Shown piece after piece: positions 26,316 through 33,528 of a stretch of DNA of 36,316 nt. The first letter of the stretch is position 1. Every line of letters starts with the position of its first letter. Origin of the DNA: Bacteroidia bacterium (GTDB taxonomy: Bacteria > Bacteroidota > Bacteroidia > Cytophagales > Cyclobacteriaceae). The notes beneath the pieces were generated by a model. That model ran no database searches, was not told where the DNA came from, and was given only the letters and a program-made list of their open reading frames with translations. The stretch spans positions 1 to 36,316 of the forward strand of contig JAUHYU010000054.1 of the NCBI GenBank assembly GCA_030426345.1, given 5' to 3'. Made by a program: the position numbers and the translations under genes.

Positions 26316-26560
26316 AGATTTTTTCTCATGTCTTCAATTGAAACAACATTTCCACTTTCTGCTTGTTTGATTGCCTGATCAATATCTGCTTTATAAGCGG
26401 ATCGAGTCAAAGCTCTTCCATCTGATGTGAAGGCTACTATTTTATCCTCATTATCCAATAGCTCAGAAACAAATTTTTTCAACTTAGATAATATCTTTAC
26501 ATCGTCGGTTTCAGCAATGTAATGATGTAAACCTGATTTAATTTCTGCTAAACTTTCCAT
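26312..26560 (-). CDS. Antitoxin of the RelE/ParE pair (82 aa)
   Basis: A small acidic and Lys-rich protein placed directly before the toxin with a 4-base overlap. The N-terminal half (SLAEIKSGLHHYIAETDDVK) is helical, and the C-terminal part (SAYKADIDQAIKQAESGNVV, then SIEDMRKN) resembles the toxin-wrapping tail of antitoxins associated with this family in Bacteroidota. It would normally bind the toxin and repress the operon. An AT-rich region with several ATAAT-like tracts precedes it, but no operator can be defined by eye. Confidence 0.8.
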   Translation of the reverse strand: MESLAEIKSGLHHYIAETDDVKILSKLKKFVSELLDNEDKIVAFTSDGRALTRSAYKADIDQAIKQAESGNVVSIEDMRKNL

Positions 26561-26633
26561 AACAAATCTCTTTTTTACAAAGTAACGTATTTTAGTGTAT
26601 TTTATAATGATATAATAAGCTTTTGTATGTAGT

Positions 26634-26655
26634 CATGGATTTTAGGGGCTTTTTT
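26634..26655 (+). repeat. CATGG element, perfect half-site
   Basis: CATGGATTTTAGGGGC plus six T, upstream of the antitoxin gene. The core is identical to the copies at 25948 and 26806. Confidence 0.8.
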
Positions 26656-26694
26656 GCCGCTTCTATGGTTATGTTAAGCCAATCAGTTCTTCGC

Positions 26695-26748
26695 GATTTG
26701 CAATCCAAGTCCTGAAGCTATAGTTGGAGTTTTGATGGATTGCAAATC
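26695..26748. repeat. Inverted repeat with perfect 12-bp arms
   Basis: GATTTGCAATCC (26695-26706) and GGATTGCAAATC (26737-26748) enclose 30 bases. With the adjacent hairpin at 26762-26780, which shares the ATTGCAAAT core, it resembles REP-type extragenic palindromes. Confidence 0.7.
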
Positions 26749-26761
26749 CCATGATATCCGC

Positions 26762-26780
26762 TCGACATTGCAAATGTCGA
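26762..26780. repeat. REP-like hairpin
   Basis: TCGACATT, loop GCA, AATGTCGA: a perfect 8-bp stem. It shares an ATTGCAAAT core with the neighbouring inverted repeat and is followed by AATAGTAAGGGGC. Confidence 0.65.
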
Positions 26781-26789
26781 ATAGTAAGG

Positions 26790-26841
26790 GGCAGATAGGC
26801 AATTTCATGGATTTTAGGGGCTTTTTTTTTAGCTTTGAGTT
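26790..26841 (+). repeat. Right copy of direct repeat flanking the toxin-antitoxin genes
   Basis: Fifty-two bases starting GGCAGATAGGCAATTT, containing a perfect CATGG element (26806-26830) and ending GCTTTGAGTT. It duplicates the 3' end of the DUF4412-like gene including its TAG stop. Confidence 0.85.
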
Positions 26842-26957
26842 CTTAGGGATTTGCGATTTAGTTAGAAGCACTCAAAGCTAAAATAGATAATTAGCAGATT
26901 ATTAATCCCTTAATAGCCGTCCTATACAAAATTTAACTCTAAATCTATTTCGACAAT

Positions 26958-27023
26958 TTAGACATTCTGTGCCTTACCAGGAATAGCAAGTGCGCAAATA
27001 AATAATAAGTTTAAGAGTCTCAT
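26958..27023 (-). pseudogene. Orphan signal peptide, probable 5' remnant of a secreted-protein gene (21 aa)
   Basis: An ATG at 27023 begins MRLLNLLFICALAIPGKAQ, a textbook signal peptide with a Bacteroidota-style AQ end, but the frame meets TAA two codons later. After the stop, the same frame continues briefly (IVEIDLELNFV) to a TAG. It is either a gene cut short by a nonsense mutation or deletion, or a very small secreted peptide. It lies beside repeat copies, which favours a remnant. Confidence 0.5.
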
Positions 27024-27079
27024 ATTGGTAGGTTTAAAATGATTAGGCCTTATTGACATCATCTCTATTCCGGAGTAAA

Positions 27080-28513
27080 TCAAATTCCGCCAAGCGTAAA
27101 AAGGTTGTATCCATTCCCGGTTTGTTTTTGATTGACTTTATAAAATGGATGGCTATATCTTTTCAGTGCTTCTTTGTTGTCTTTGGCATTTTTATCTGCC
27201 CATATCTTTATTTTTCCATCTTTGGAATAGCTCAATATTTGCTCTCCCGGCAAGTCCGTAAATTTTGAAGCCATGGCTGAATGTCCGCCGATATTTCCGA
27301 TCAAGTTACCTTCACGATCAATCACACTGCCATCGCCTTCGAAATACCCTTTGACCAATTCATGGATTCCATCCCCATTGATATCGACAGGAATGGTTGT
27401 ATATACCTTAAATCCCAATTCAATCTTTTTCCCGGAAAGGGCATCGTAGGTATTTTCTACCACACCTGTTCTTCGCTCTCCTTCAGCCGTCCGCACCTTC
27501 TCTCCTACCTTCACCCCCAATACCACAGGATCGCCACCTTCGCCTATTCGTGCTGCCCATCCGGTATCGATATGGCCCTCCTCCAGGTCGCCCCATATCC
27601 TTTTGCCTTTACTATCATAAAATACCACTCTTGGAGAAATATCCCTGTGTGTTTCCCTACAACTAAAAAAATACCAATTATTGGCTTTTCGATCCAAAAC
27701 TGGCTGAATGATATCTGAATGCCCTTCCCATACATCTTCATCTGCACAAAACAATTGTGTCCCCTTGTCCAATTCGATACAACGCTCTCCCCAAAGTAGG
27801 TCATCCGTTCCATCCTTATTGATATCTACAATCGGCGAAACGTGGCTACCAATGCAGCCCTTTGTACCTGCAGGTATCTTGTGCTCCCATCGCTGACTTA
27901 GGTCAGCATTCCACCCCTGAATGGCCATTGCATTGTAAGTCCCTTGGGCAGTTATTAGCACCGGCTCATCCTTGACATAAGCCCCCATAATAAAATGTCG
28001 ATAGGTATGCGACATGTTTTGAGGTTGGGCCGGTTGTGGCCAGGGCCACTGACCTACTGTTTTACCTGTCTCAGGGTCTAGTTTTTCCAACACATATTCC
28101 CGATAATCCATGGGATGTTCCGGATCTTTGTTGTTGATGATCCAAATTTCATCTTTTCCATCCTGATCGAGATCAAAGGCAAAAATAGGACTGAACCAAA
28201 CACCGGGAACCACGCCTTCTCCAAGGTCACGTGTCCAAATTGTTTTTCCATTTACATCAAACACCTTCACTTTTAAAGTGTGCTTTGGAAAAAAGAACAT
28301 ACCAATAAAAGGATCGATTTCCGCATCCTCCGAATACATAGCAGCAATGGCCTTTGGTCGATTTTCACCCAACGAAATCGGGACAGCACGAAACTGCCCC
28401 AGCTTGTGCCCCAGGTCAACTTCTGTAATCACCTGAAGGTCATAATCTTGGGCATTCGTAACCAAAAAAGAAAATAGTGCTACTACAAGTAAAATGGGAG
28501 TCTTAAATTTCAT
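27080..28513 (-). CDS. Secreted FG-GAP/VCBS protein resembling rhamnogalacturonan lyases (477 aa)
   Basis: The start at 28513 (MKFKTPILLVVALFSFLV, cleavage near TNAQ) is chosen over the longer frame from 28567. The mature protein contains beta-propeller calcium-loop repeats of the D-x-D/N-x-D-G type: FDLDQDGKDEIWI, VDINKDGTDDLLWGE and VDINGDGIHELVKG. The central block (SHTYRHFIMGAYVKDEPVLI, WNADLSQRWEHKI, PVLDRKANNWYFFSC and TGWAARIGEGGDPVVLG) is reminiscent of PL11-type rhamnogalacturonan lyases, so a role in pectin or related glycan breakdown is plausible. I cannot confirm the catalytic residues, and it could be a non-catalytic relative. Confidence 0.7.
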   Translation of the reverse strand: MKFKTPILLVVALFSFLVTNAQDYDLQVITEVDLGHKLGQFRAVPISLGENRPKAIAAMYSEDAEIDPFIGMFFFPKHTLKVKVFDVNGKTIWTRDLGEGVVPGVWFSPIFAFDLDQDGKDEIWIINNKDPEHPMDYREYVLEKLDPETGKTVGQWPWPQPAQPQNMSHTYRHFIMGAYVKDEPVLITAQGTYNAMAIQGWNADLSQRWEHKIPAGTKGCIGSHVSPIVDINKDGTDDLLWGERCIELDKGTQLFCADEDVWEGHSDIIQPVLDRKANNWYFFSCRETHRDISPRVVFYDSKGKRIWGDLEEGHIDTGWAARIGEGGDPVVLGVKVGEKVRTAEGERRTGVVENTYDALSGKKIELGFKVYTTIPVDINGDGIHELVKGYFEGDGSVIDREGNLIGNIGGHSAMASKFTDLPGEQILSYSKDGKIKIWADKNAKDNKEALKRYSHPFYKVNQKQTGNGYNLFTLGGI

Positions 28514-28943
28514 ATTAGTGGGTTGGTTAAGTTTTGAAATTGAGTGTGTTTCCTCATTGCCCGGCATCCAGATTGTTTCTAAAATAAGAATTCAGGATTA
28601 ATCCTGGTTGGTGGGCAATCATAAAGCCAATAATTGTATCCACTTTCAAGATGACAAAAAAATATTTCATAAAAACATTTTAAGAAATAAAAGTTCAGTC
28701 TCAGTTGATTGACTTATTGGATGAACGAAGCAACCTCTCGCCTGCTCCAAATCATTGTAAACAGCCAACTGACTCCGAAACAAGTTACGGGATGACGGAT
28801 TTTTATGGATTTGGTTTTCCATGGATTCTGGATGCTTTTTTCCTGGCTTTCAGCACTTCAGGAGTTGCAATTACAAACTACTCTTTTTGCAGATTATATA
28901 ACCTATGATTAGGATTTACAATTGTAAAAGAGGAAATTTCTCA
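28514..28943. other. 430-bp intergenic region
   Basis: Lies between two minus-strand genes. It holds one CATGG element (28820-28841) and no convincing promoter, RNA or coding frame. A 67-codon plus-strand frame has no recognisable character and passes through the repeat. Confidence 0.45.
28820..28841 (+). repeat. CATGG element, half-site
   Basis: CATGGATTCTGGATGC plus a T-run; a member of the GATGC-type subgroup with the copies at 12427 and 19908. Confidence 0.55.
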
Positions 28944-29339
28944 TTAATCAAATTTAACCGGCAATTTCTTCCAACCTTCCTCTGGTGCTGATTTTATTGA
29001 ATCGGGAACTGGTTTATCCAACATTAATAATCCTTGAGATGGATAGCCTTCAGGAATACTGACAAAGTATTTATTGCCCAATTGATATTTCAAATTACTG
29101 CGTCCTTGCCTTCCTTCAATATCTTGATTGTTAAAATTGTAAGTATATACCAATACGACATCTCCTCTAACAGGGGCTTCAGTATCAATTAATTTTCCTA
29201 TGGTATATACTTGAGGTTGGCTTCTGAAAAAGAAATCAACCGATGAAGCAATAATAACCAGTATGGCCACAACAATCAATAAAAGTCTATTCGTTAGCCA
29301 AAATCTTTTGATGGACTTTGTTAATTTTTCCTTTATCAT
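28944..29339 (-). CDS. Uncharacterised single-pass membrane protein (131 aa)
   Basis: A short basic N-terminus (KEKLTKSIKRFW) leads into one membrane helix at about 19-38 (LLLIVVAILVIIASSVDFFF). The remaining 90 residues would lie in the periplasm and read as a small beta-rich domain (YTIGKLIDTEAPVRGDVVLV, YQLGNKYFVSIPEGYPSQGL). No family is recognised. It ends about 430 bases before the FG-GAP gene and starts 57 bases after the malQ stop on the same strand, so co-transcription with malQ is possible. Confidence 0.65.
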   Translation of the reverse strand: MIKEKLTKSIKRFWLTNRLLLIVVAILVIIASSVDFFFRSQPQVYTIGKLIDTEAPVRGDVVLVYTYNFNNQDIEGRQGRSNLKYQLGNKYFVSIPEGYPSQGLLMLDKPVPDSIKSAPEEGWKKLPVKFD

Positions 29340-29395
29340 TGCTTGATCTCTTTTACCCTTTTGATATTACAAATATTTAAAAAATAGAAATTACA

Positions 29396-32095
29396 TTAAT
29401 CCTCTCCATCCCTTCCAGAAAGCTCCACCAATCCATGCAGCATATTGCTAAAATCATCAGCTTGAAGCATCTCTTCCATGGTTAGGTGAAACCTATATCG
29501 CCAATAATGCTTTGGATTCGCAGGTACATTGATGCGCTCGGCGTTCGGGTCTTCCAGTCGCATTTCTGCATCCATCGCCACCAAATCTTGGATAGGGAAA
29601 ATCGCCCACATAGCTCTGGCATCTAAATGTTGTTGGATCATTTCCTTGCAAATCCACGGTTCACAAAATTGTGGGGCATCACCTTCATGTCTCAATGCGG
29701 TATTGTAGAATCGCTGTGTTTGTTCGCGGTCTTCTTCCCACCACCCACGGATGGTGGACATGTCATGGCACGAAGGGCTCACCACGCTGAGGTAGTCGCT
29801 GTGGGCAGGATTGCCAAATTCACTTCCTGATCTTTTTGGCATCCTTTGTATCTCCAGATTGAGCAAGCCAAGCTCATCCATTACCCCAGGCACACAGGCC
29901 GGCACCATACCGAGGTCTTCTCCACAAACCAGCATATCCGTGGCATTAATGATCGCCGGAAGTTTCACCATGGCCTTTTCCTTCCAAAATCCTTCCTGCC
30001 GCTCATAATAATAATGAATGTATATTTTGTCCAAAGCATGTTTGGCATTTTCGTCCAATTCTCTGAAGGAATAGGTAGAATGCAATCCGATTTTGGGATG
30101 ATACCCATGGTTTTTGGCATCTTCAAAAAGCAGTACATTGCCAAGCAGTGTAAACAAACCATGCTTGATTTTATGGATTTTAGAGGCATTTTCACCTTTT
30201 TTCAATTCATTATCAAGATGATCTTCCACTTTTCGTTGGGTATCAAATTCATCTTTCAGATAGTAAAAATCCCCTTCTCCCTTATGGAGATACGAATCTT
30301 TTACCTCTGCCGCATCATCCCCAAAAAGCTCTGAGAGCATGTATTCCCGAATATACGGACGACAATATCTGTCATGGTCGAAATACAATCCAAACGCATC
30401 TAGTTCATATTTGAACATCGGAATGGCAGGATTAAATTGCCCCATAAGTCCCTCAACGGAATCTCTCGGTATTTCCCAAATTCTGAAAAATCCAAGGATA
30501 TGATCGATGCGATAGGCATCGAAATATGTCGCCATGGCCGATAGCCGCTGTCGCCACCAAGTAAAACCATCTTTGGCCATTTCTTCCCAGTTGTAGGTTG
30601 GAAATCCCCAGTTTTGGCCCGCCACTGCATAAGCATCCGGTGGTGCACCGGCTTGTTTATCCATGTTGTAGAGCTTCGGATTCGTCCAGGCATCCACAGA
30701 ATTTCTATAAATCCCGATCGGAATATCTCCCTTCAAGACCACTCCTTTTTCTCTTGCATAATCCGCAACTTCCTGTAGCTGCAAGTGCAAGTGGTATTGA
30801 ATGAAATAATGCACTGCAAAGTCATCAAAATCCATGCTTTTGGGATCTGCCAGAGCTTCAATTTTTGTCTTGTTGTAGTCGGAAAATTCACCCCATTGCG
30901 TAAAATCAGGGGTTTTGTATAAATCCCTCAAACGTGAAAAAGCAGCATAAGGCACCAGCCAGGATTTATTATTTTCAAAGAAATCCTTGAATCCCTGATC
31001 TTTTAGAAAATCTTTTTTTTGCTCGTCATATGCCTTTTTAAAAAATGGCGATTTCAATTGCATCACCGCTTCATAGTCGATCTGCTGCAGTTCATTCAAG
31101 GCCTGTCCGCCTTTGCTAATTTTCTGCATTTCTTTGGCACTTTTCAGTGCGCCCATTTTTTGCAAATTGAGGTACATCGGGTGCAAAGCAAACACCGAAA
31201 TTGCGGCATAAGGATAAGAATCCGTCCAGGTGTGGGTAGCAATGGTGTCATTGATCGGGAGGATTTGAACGATTTTCAATCCTGTCTTCACCGCCCAATC
31301 GATCAATAATTTGAGATCCATAAATTCACCAACACCATAACTACTTTCTGACCTCAGTGAAAACACGGGGAAAGCTACTCCAGCAGCTTTCCAGTGACCA
31401 TCGGGATTGCGAAAATTCAAATCTGTCTTAATCGAAAAATCTTCCTTTCCATGGAAAAAATGCCTATTCTCCCCATATTCCCAAGCTACAAGTTCCTTCT
31501 TGTCATGGTCATAAATACCATATTTATATTCAAAACCCTGCACCCCCTCAGAAAGTGAAATATCTGCCTGCCAGCATGGATATTTGGTGCCTTTCATCAC
31601 AACTGCCTTGTCCGGGTTCCAATTTCCCAAAGCAGCACAACTTCCCAAAATGCAAAATGACTGGTTTTGTCCGATACGAGGTGCGATTAGTTGCAATCTG
31701 CAATTCGCATTTTTTACAGAGCTAGCTTTTTTGGCATTCGTGCGCTTGAATAAATTTCCTGCAAAGGCCTGCGAAAACAGTGCATTTTCTTCATCACGAT
31801 GCGATTTCCACGCATCTTCTATCAACAGAGCATCAATATTTTTGGGAACTTCTACTTCTCGATCCTTTCCAAATTCTTGGAATATATTGTCTTCCGAACC
31901 GTTTTTTATCACGTAGAAATATGCAAATTCTTTCGTGTTTTTCAATTCCACTTCTACCTCCCAATTACCGTTTTCGGTATAATTCATCGGATAAGCATCG
32001 GTGGTATTGTTCCTACCTAAGGCATCGCAAGAACCGCACACATACATGTTTTGTCCCCACTCGGTATGGTAGTTGATTTTAAAGGTTACTTTCAT
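29396..32095 (-). CDS. malQ: 4-alpha-glucanotransferase, DPE2-type with two CBM20 domains (899 aa)
   Basis: A GH77 enzyme that moves glucan chains between maltose/maltodextrin and larger acceptors. Two starch-binding CBM20 domains come first (about 1-100, with WGQNMYVCGSCDALG, and 130-235, with NQSFCILGSCAALGNWN). The catalytic barrel follows, with nucleophile Asp531 in YRIDHILGFFRIW, acid/base Glu726 in VCGEDLGMVP and His777-Asp778 in SCHDMSTIRGWW. This layout and length match plant DPE2 and the large Bacteroidota MalQ enzymes. No signal peptide is present, so it acts in the cytosol on imported or stored glucan. Residues about 635-644 (ENASKIHKIK) are encoded by a copy of the CATGG element. 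Confidence 0.93.
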   Translation of the reverse strand: MKVTFKINYHTEWGQNMYVCGSCDALGRNNTTDAYPMNYTENGNWEVEVELKNTKEFAYFYVIKNGSEDNIFQEFGKDREVEVPKNIDALLIEDAWKSHRDEENALFSQAFAGNLFKRTNAKKASSVKNANCRLQLIAPRIGQNQSFCILGSCAALGNWNPDKAVVMKGTKYPCWQADISLSEGVQGFEYKYGIYDHDKKELVAWEYGENRHFFHGKEDFSIKTDLNFRNPDGHWKAAGVAFPVFSLRSESSYGVGEFMDLKLLIDWAVKTGLKIVQILPINDTIATHTWTDSYPYAAISVFALHPMYLNLQKMGALKSAKEMQKISKGGQALNELQQIDYEAVMQLKSPFFKKAYDEQKKDFLKDQGFKDFFENNKSWLVPYAAFSRLRDLYKTPDFTQWGEFSDYNKTKIEALADPKSMDFDDFAVHYFIQYHLHLQLQEVADYAREKGVVLKGDIPIGIYRNSVDAWTNPKLYNMDKQAGAPPDAYAVAGQNWGFPTYNWEEMAKDGFTWWRQRLSAMATYFDAYRIDHILGFFRIWEIPRDSVEGLMGQFNPAIPMFKYELDAFGLYFDHDRYCRPYIREYMLSELFGDDAAEVKDSYLHKGEGDFYYLKDEFDTQRKVEDHLDNELKKGENASKIHKIKHGLFTLLGNVLLFEDAKNHGYHPKIGLHSTYSFRELDENAKHALDKIYIHYYYERQEGFWKEKAMVKLPAIINATDMLVCGEDLGMVPACVPGVMDELGLLNLEIQRMPKRSGSEFGNPAHSDYLSVVSPSCHDMSTIRGWWEEDREQTQRFYNTALRHEGDAPQFCEPWICKEMIQQHLDARAMWAIFPIQDLVAMDAEMRLEDPNAERINVPANPKHYWRYRFHLTMEEMLQADDFSNMLHGLVELSGRDGED
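30170..30193 (+). repeat. CATGG element copy inside malQ coding sequence
   Basis: TTTATGGATTTTAGAGGC plus ATTTT. The 15 bases ATGGATTTTAGAGGC are identical to the right arm of the palindrome at 20895-20933. The malQ frame stays open through it and reads Glu-Asn-Ala-Ser-Lys-Ile-His-Lys-Ile-Lys. Confidence 0.5.
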
Positions 32096-32346
32096 TCTTC
32101 AAAATTTGGTTGATCCCGGAAAACCGTGAAGTTAACAAAAGGAAAAATCAAGACTAACCTTTTATTAAAATTCCCTAACATTTCGATTGCATGGATTTAC
32201 AAAGGTTTTGCATGATCTCCATTTTGCATGAATCAATCCCATGTAACTGAACAAGCCTGAAAAAGGGTTCAAATCCCATGGAAATTCATAACTTTTTCTT
32301 TTATAATCAAGGAGGCATTCAACCATCATTGCTTATCTTGCCATGC

Positions 32347-32365
32347 AAAGCCACTAAAATCCATG
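32347..32365 (-). repeat. CATGG element supplying the esterase start codon
   Basis: Reads AAAGCCACTAAAATCCATG on the plus strand. The final ATG is the start codon of the alpha/beta-hydrolase gene. Confidence 0.6.
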
Positions 32366-33181
32366 AAAAAACTTAACATAATTCATCCCCCAACTTTTCT
32401 TCTGATTCTATTTATAATGTTATTTTCAAATGCTTTTTCTAAAAGTGCAGACGGTATCTTCTCAGAATACTCAATGAGGGAATTCACCTTTCAGGGCCAT
32501 GCGGCGAAAGTAGTCTTTCCTAAAAACAGCAATGCGCAAAGAACATGGATTTGGCGGGCCAGGTTTTGGGGACACGAACCCCAAACAGACAAGGCATTGT
32601 TAGAAAAGGGATTTCATGTGGCTTATGTGGATGTTGGAGGCTTGTTTGGCAATCAAGAAGCTGTGCAAATCTGGAACGATTTTTACGCTTACATGACCGA
32701 CACGTATCAGCTAAATCCAAAAGTAGCATTGGAGGGAATGAGCAGGGGCGGCTTGATCATTTACAACTGGGCCGCACAAAATACAGACAAGGTAGCGTGT
32801 ATCTATGCAGACGCTCCGGTGTGCGATATCAAAAGTTGGCCGGGAGGATTATACAACGGCAAGGGAAGTCCATCGGACTGGAAGGCTTGCCTGGAGAAAT
32901 ATAATTTGGATGAGAACACGGTCATGGATTTTAAGGGGATTCCTATCAATACTTGTATCAAAGTAGCAGAGGCAAAGATTCCTGTTTTCCATGTTTGCGG
33001 TGCCGCGGACAAGGTCGTTCCTTATGCAGAAAACACTGCCCTTTTAGAAAAGAATTTTAAAGCAGCAGGAGGGAATATCGAGATAATATTAAAAGATGGA
33101 GTAGGCCACCATCCCCACAGCCTCAAAGACCCAACTCCGATTGTAAATTTTATTTTGAGGAATACGTTGGGGGAAGAGTAG
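32363..33181 (+). CDS. Secreted alpha/beta-hydrolase, probable esterase (272 aa)
   Basis: A signal peptide (FLLILFIMLFSNAFSKSADG) is followed by an alpha/beta-hydrolase with a complete triad: nucleophile Ser127 in LEGMSRGG, Asp216 in CGAADKVVPY and His249 or His250 in DGVGHHPHS. The length and the W-rich segment TWIWRARFWGHEPQ fit small secreted esterases seen in Bacteroidota glycan loci, for example those removing acetyl groups, but the substrate cannot be read from sequence. Its start codon lies in a copy of the CATGG element. It is divergent from malQ, with a gap of 267 bases that also holds two weak CATGG-like stretches near 32190 and 32275. Confidence 0.8.
   Translation: MKKLNIIHPPTFLLILFIMLFSNAFSKSADGIFSEYSMREFTFQGHAAKVVFPKNSNAQRTWIWRARFWGHEPQTDKALLEKGFHVAYVDVGGLFGNQEAVQIWNDFYAYMTDTYQLNPKVALEGMSRGGLIIYNWAAQNTDKVACIYADAPVCDIKSWPGGLYNGKGSPSDWKACLEKYNLDENTVMDFKGIPINTCIKVAEAKIPVFHVCGAADKVVPYAENTALLEKNFKAAGGNIEIILKDGVGHHPHSLKDPTPIVNFILRNTLGEE
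32923..32942 (+). repeat. Possible CATGG element within the esterase gene
   Basis: TCATGGATTTTAAGGGGATT closely resembles the element core and encodes Val-Met-Asp-Phe-Lys-Gly-Ile in frame. It may be coincidence in AT-rich coding DNA. Confidence 0.3.
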
Positions 33182-33508
33182 TGGATATTTTCTATTTGTT
33201 TATTTAGTGTGCGATAACGTATTGAATATGAGGTGTTTTATATATTGAAATACAAACCTATCAAACCGCCATATTTTACAAATTGTACTCATGTTCAAAT
33301 TTATCACTAAGCTTAGAGAAGTTGGATAATAATTCATCCAATCCGCGATCAATTTCTTTAGGTAATATTTCATTTATTGGCTTTGTCATTCTATTGTAGG
33401 ATGTTAATTCTACTTGCCACTAACGACCAGCTAAAATCCGTAGGCTGACCAAATGTTCATGTCATAAAAATATCTGATTCAAATGCTCTTTGCAAGTAGC
33501 TCATTAGC
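33182..33508. other. Intergenic region with a gene fragment
   Basis: Between the convergent esterase and 397-aa genes. It holds a 37-codon minus-strand frame, listed separately, and a minus-strand GTCGTTAGTGGCAAG (33416-33430) next to a degenerate CTAAAATCC. No terminator hairpin is evident. Confidence 0.45.
33276..33389 (-). pseudogene. Short ORF or gene fragment (37 aa)
   Basis: MTKPINEILPKEIDRGLDEL leads to KLSDKFEHEYNL and a TAA. The composition looks like a real protein C-terminus, with charged helix and no odd residues. The frame is open 10 codons further upstream (to a TAG at 33420-33422) without another ATG. It may be the tail of a lost gene or a small independent gene. No family is recognised. 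Confidence 0.35.
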
Positions 33509-33528
33509 CTATGGATTTTTAGCGCCTG
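33509..33528 (+). repeat. CATGG element supplying the stop of the 397-aa gene
   Basis: CTATGGATTTTTAGCGCC on the plus strand. Read on the minus strand it encodes Gly-Ala-Lys-Asn-Pro and a TAG in place of the CATG centre. Confidence 0.45.

Larger units (their letters stand above)
26561..27079. other. Repeat-rich intergenic region
   Basis: Between the toxin-antitoxin pair and the FG-GAP gene. It holds two CATGG elements, an inverted repeat with 12-bp arms, an 8-bp hairpin, the right copy of the flanking direct repeat and an orphan signal-peptide ORF. These are listed separately. No other gene is supported. Confidence 0.6.

Noticed and set aside
25932-26841. CRISPR-like array from the repeated CATGG copies
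   Set aside because: Spacing is irregular, copies occur in both orientations across the window, and no cas genes are present.
28705-28908. 67-codon plus-strand frame in the gap upstream of the FG-GAP gene
   Set aside because: No recognisable domain and it includes a repeat copy; most likely chance.
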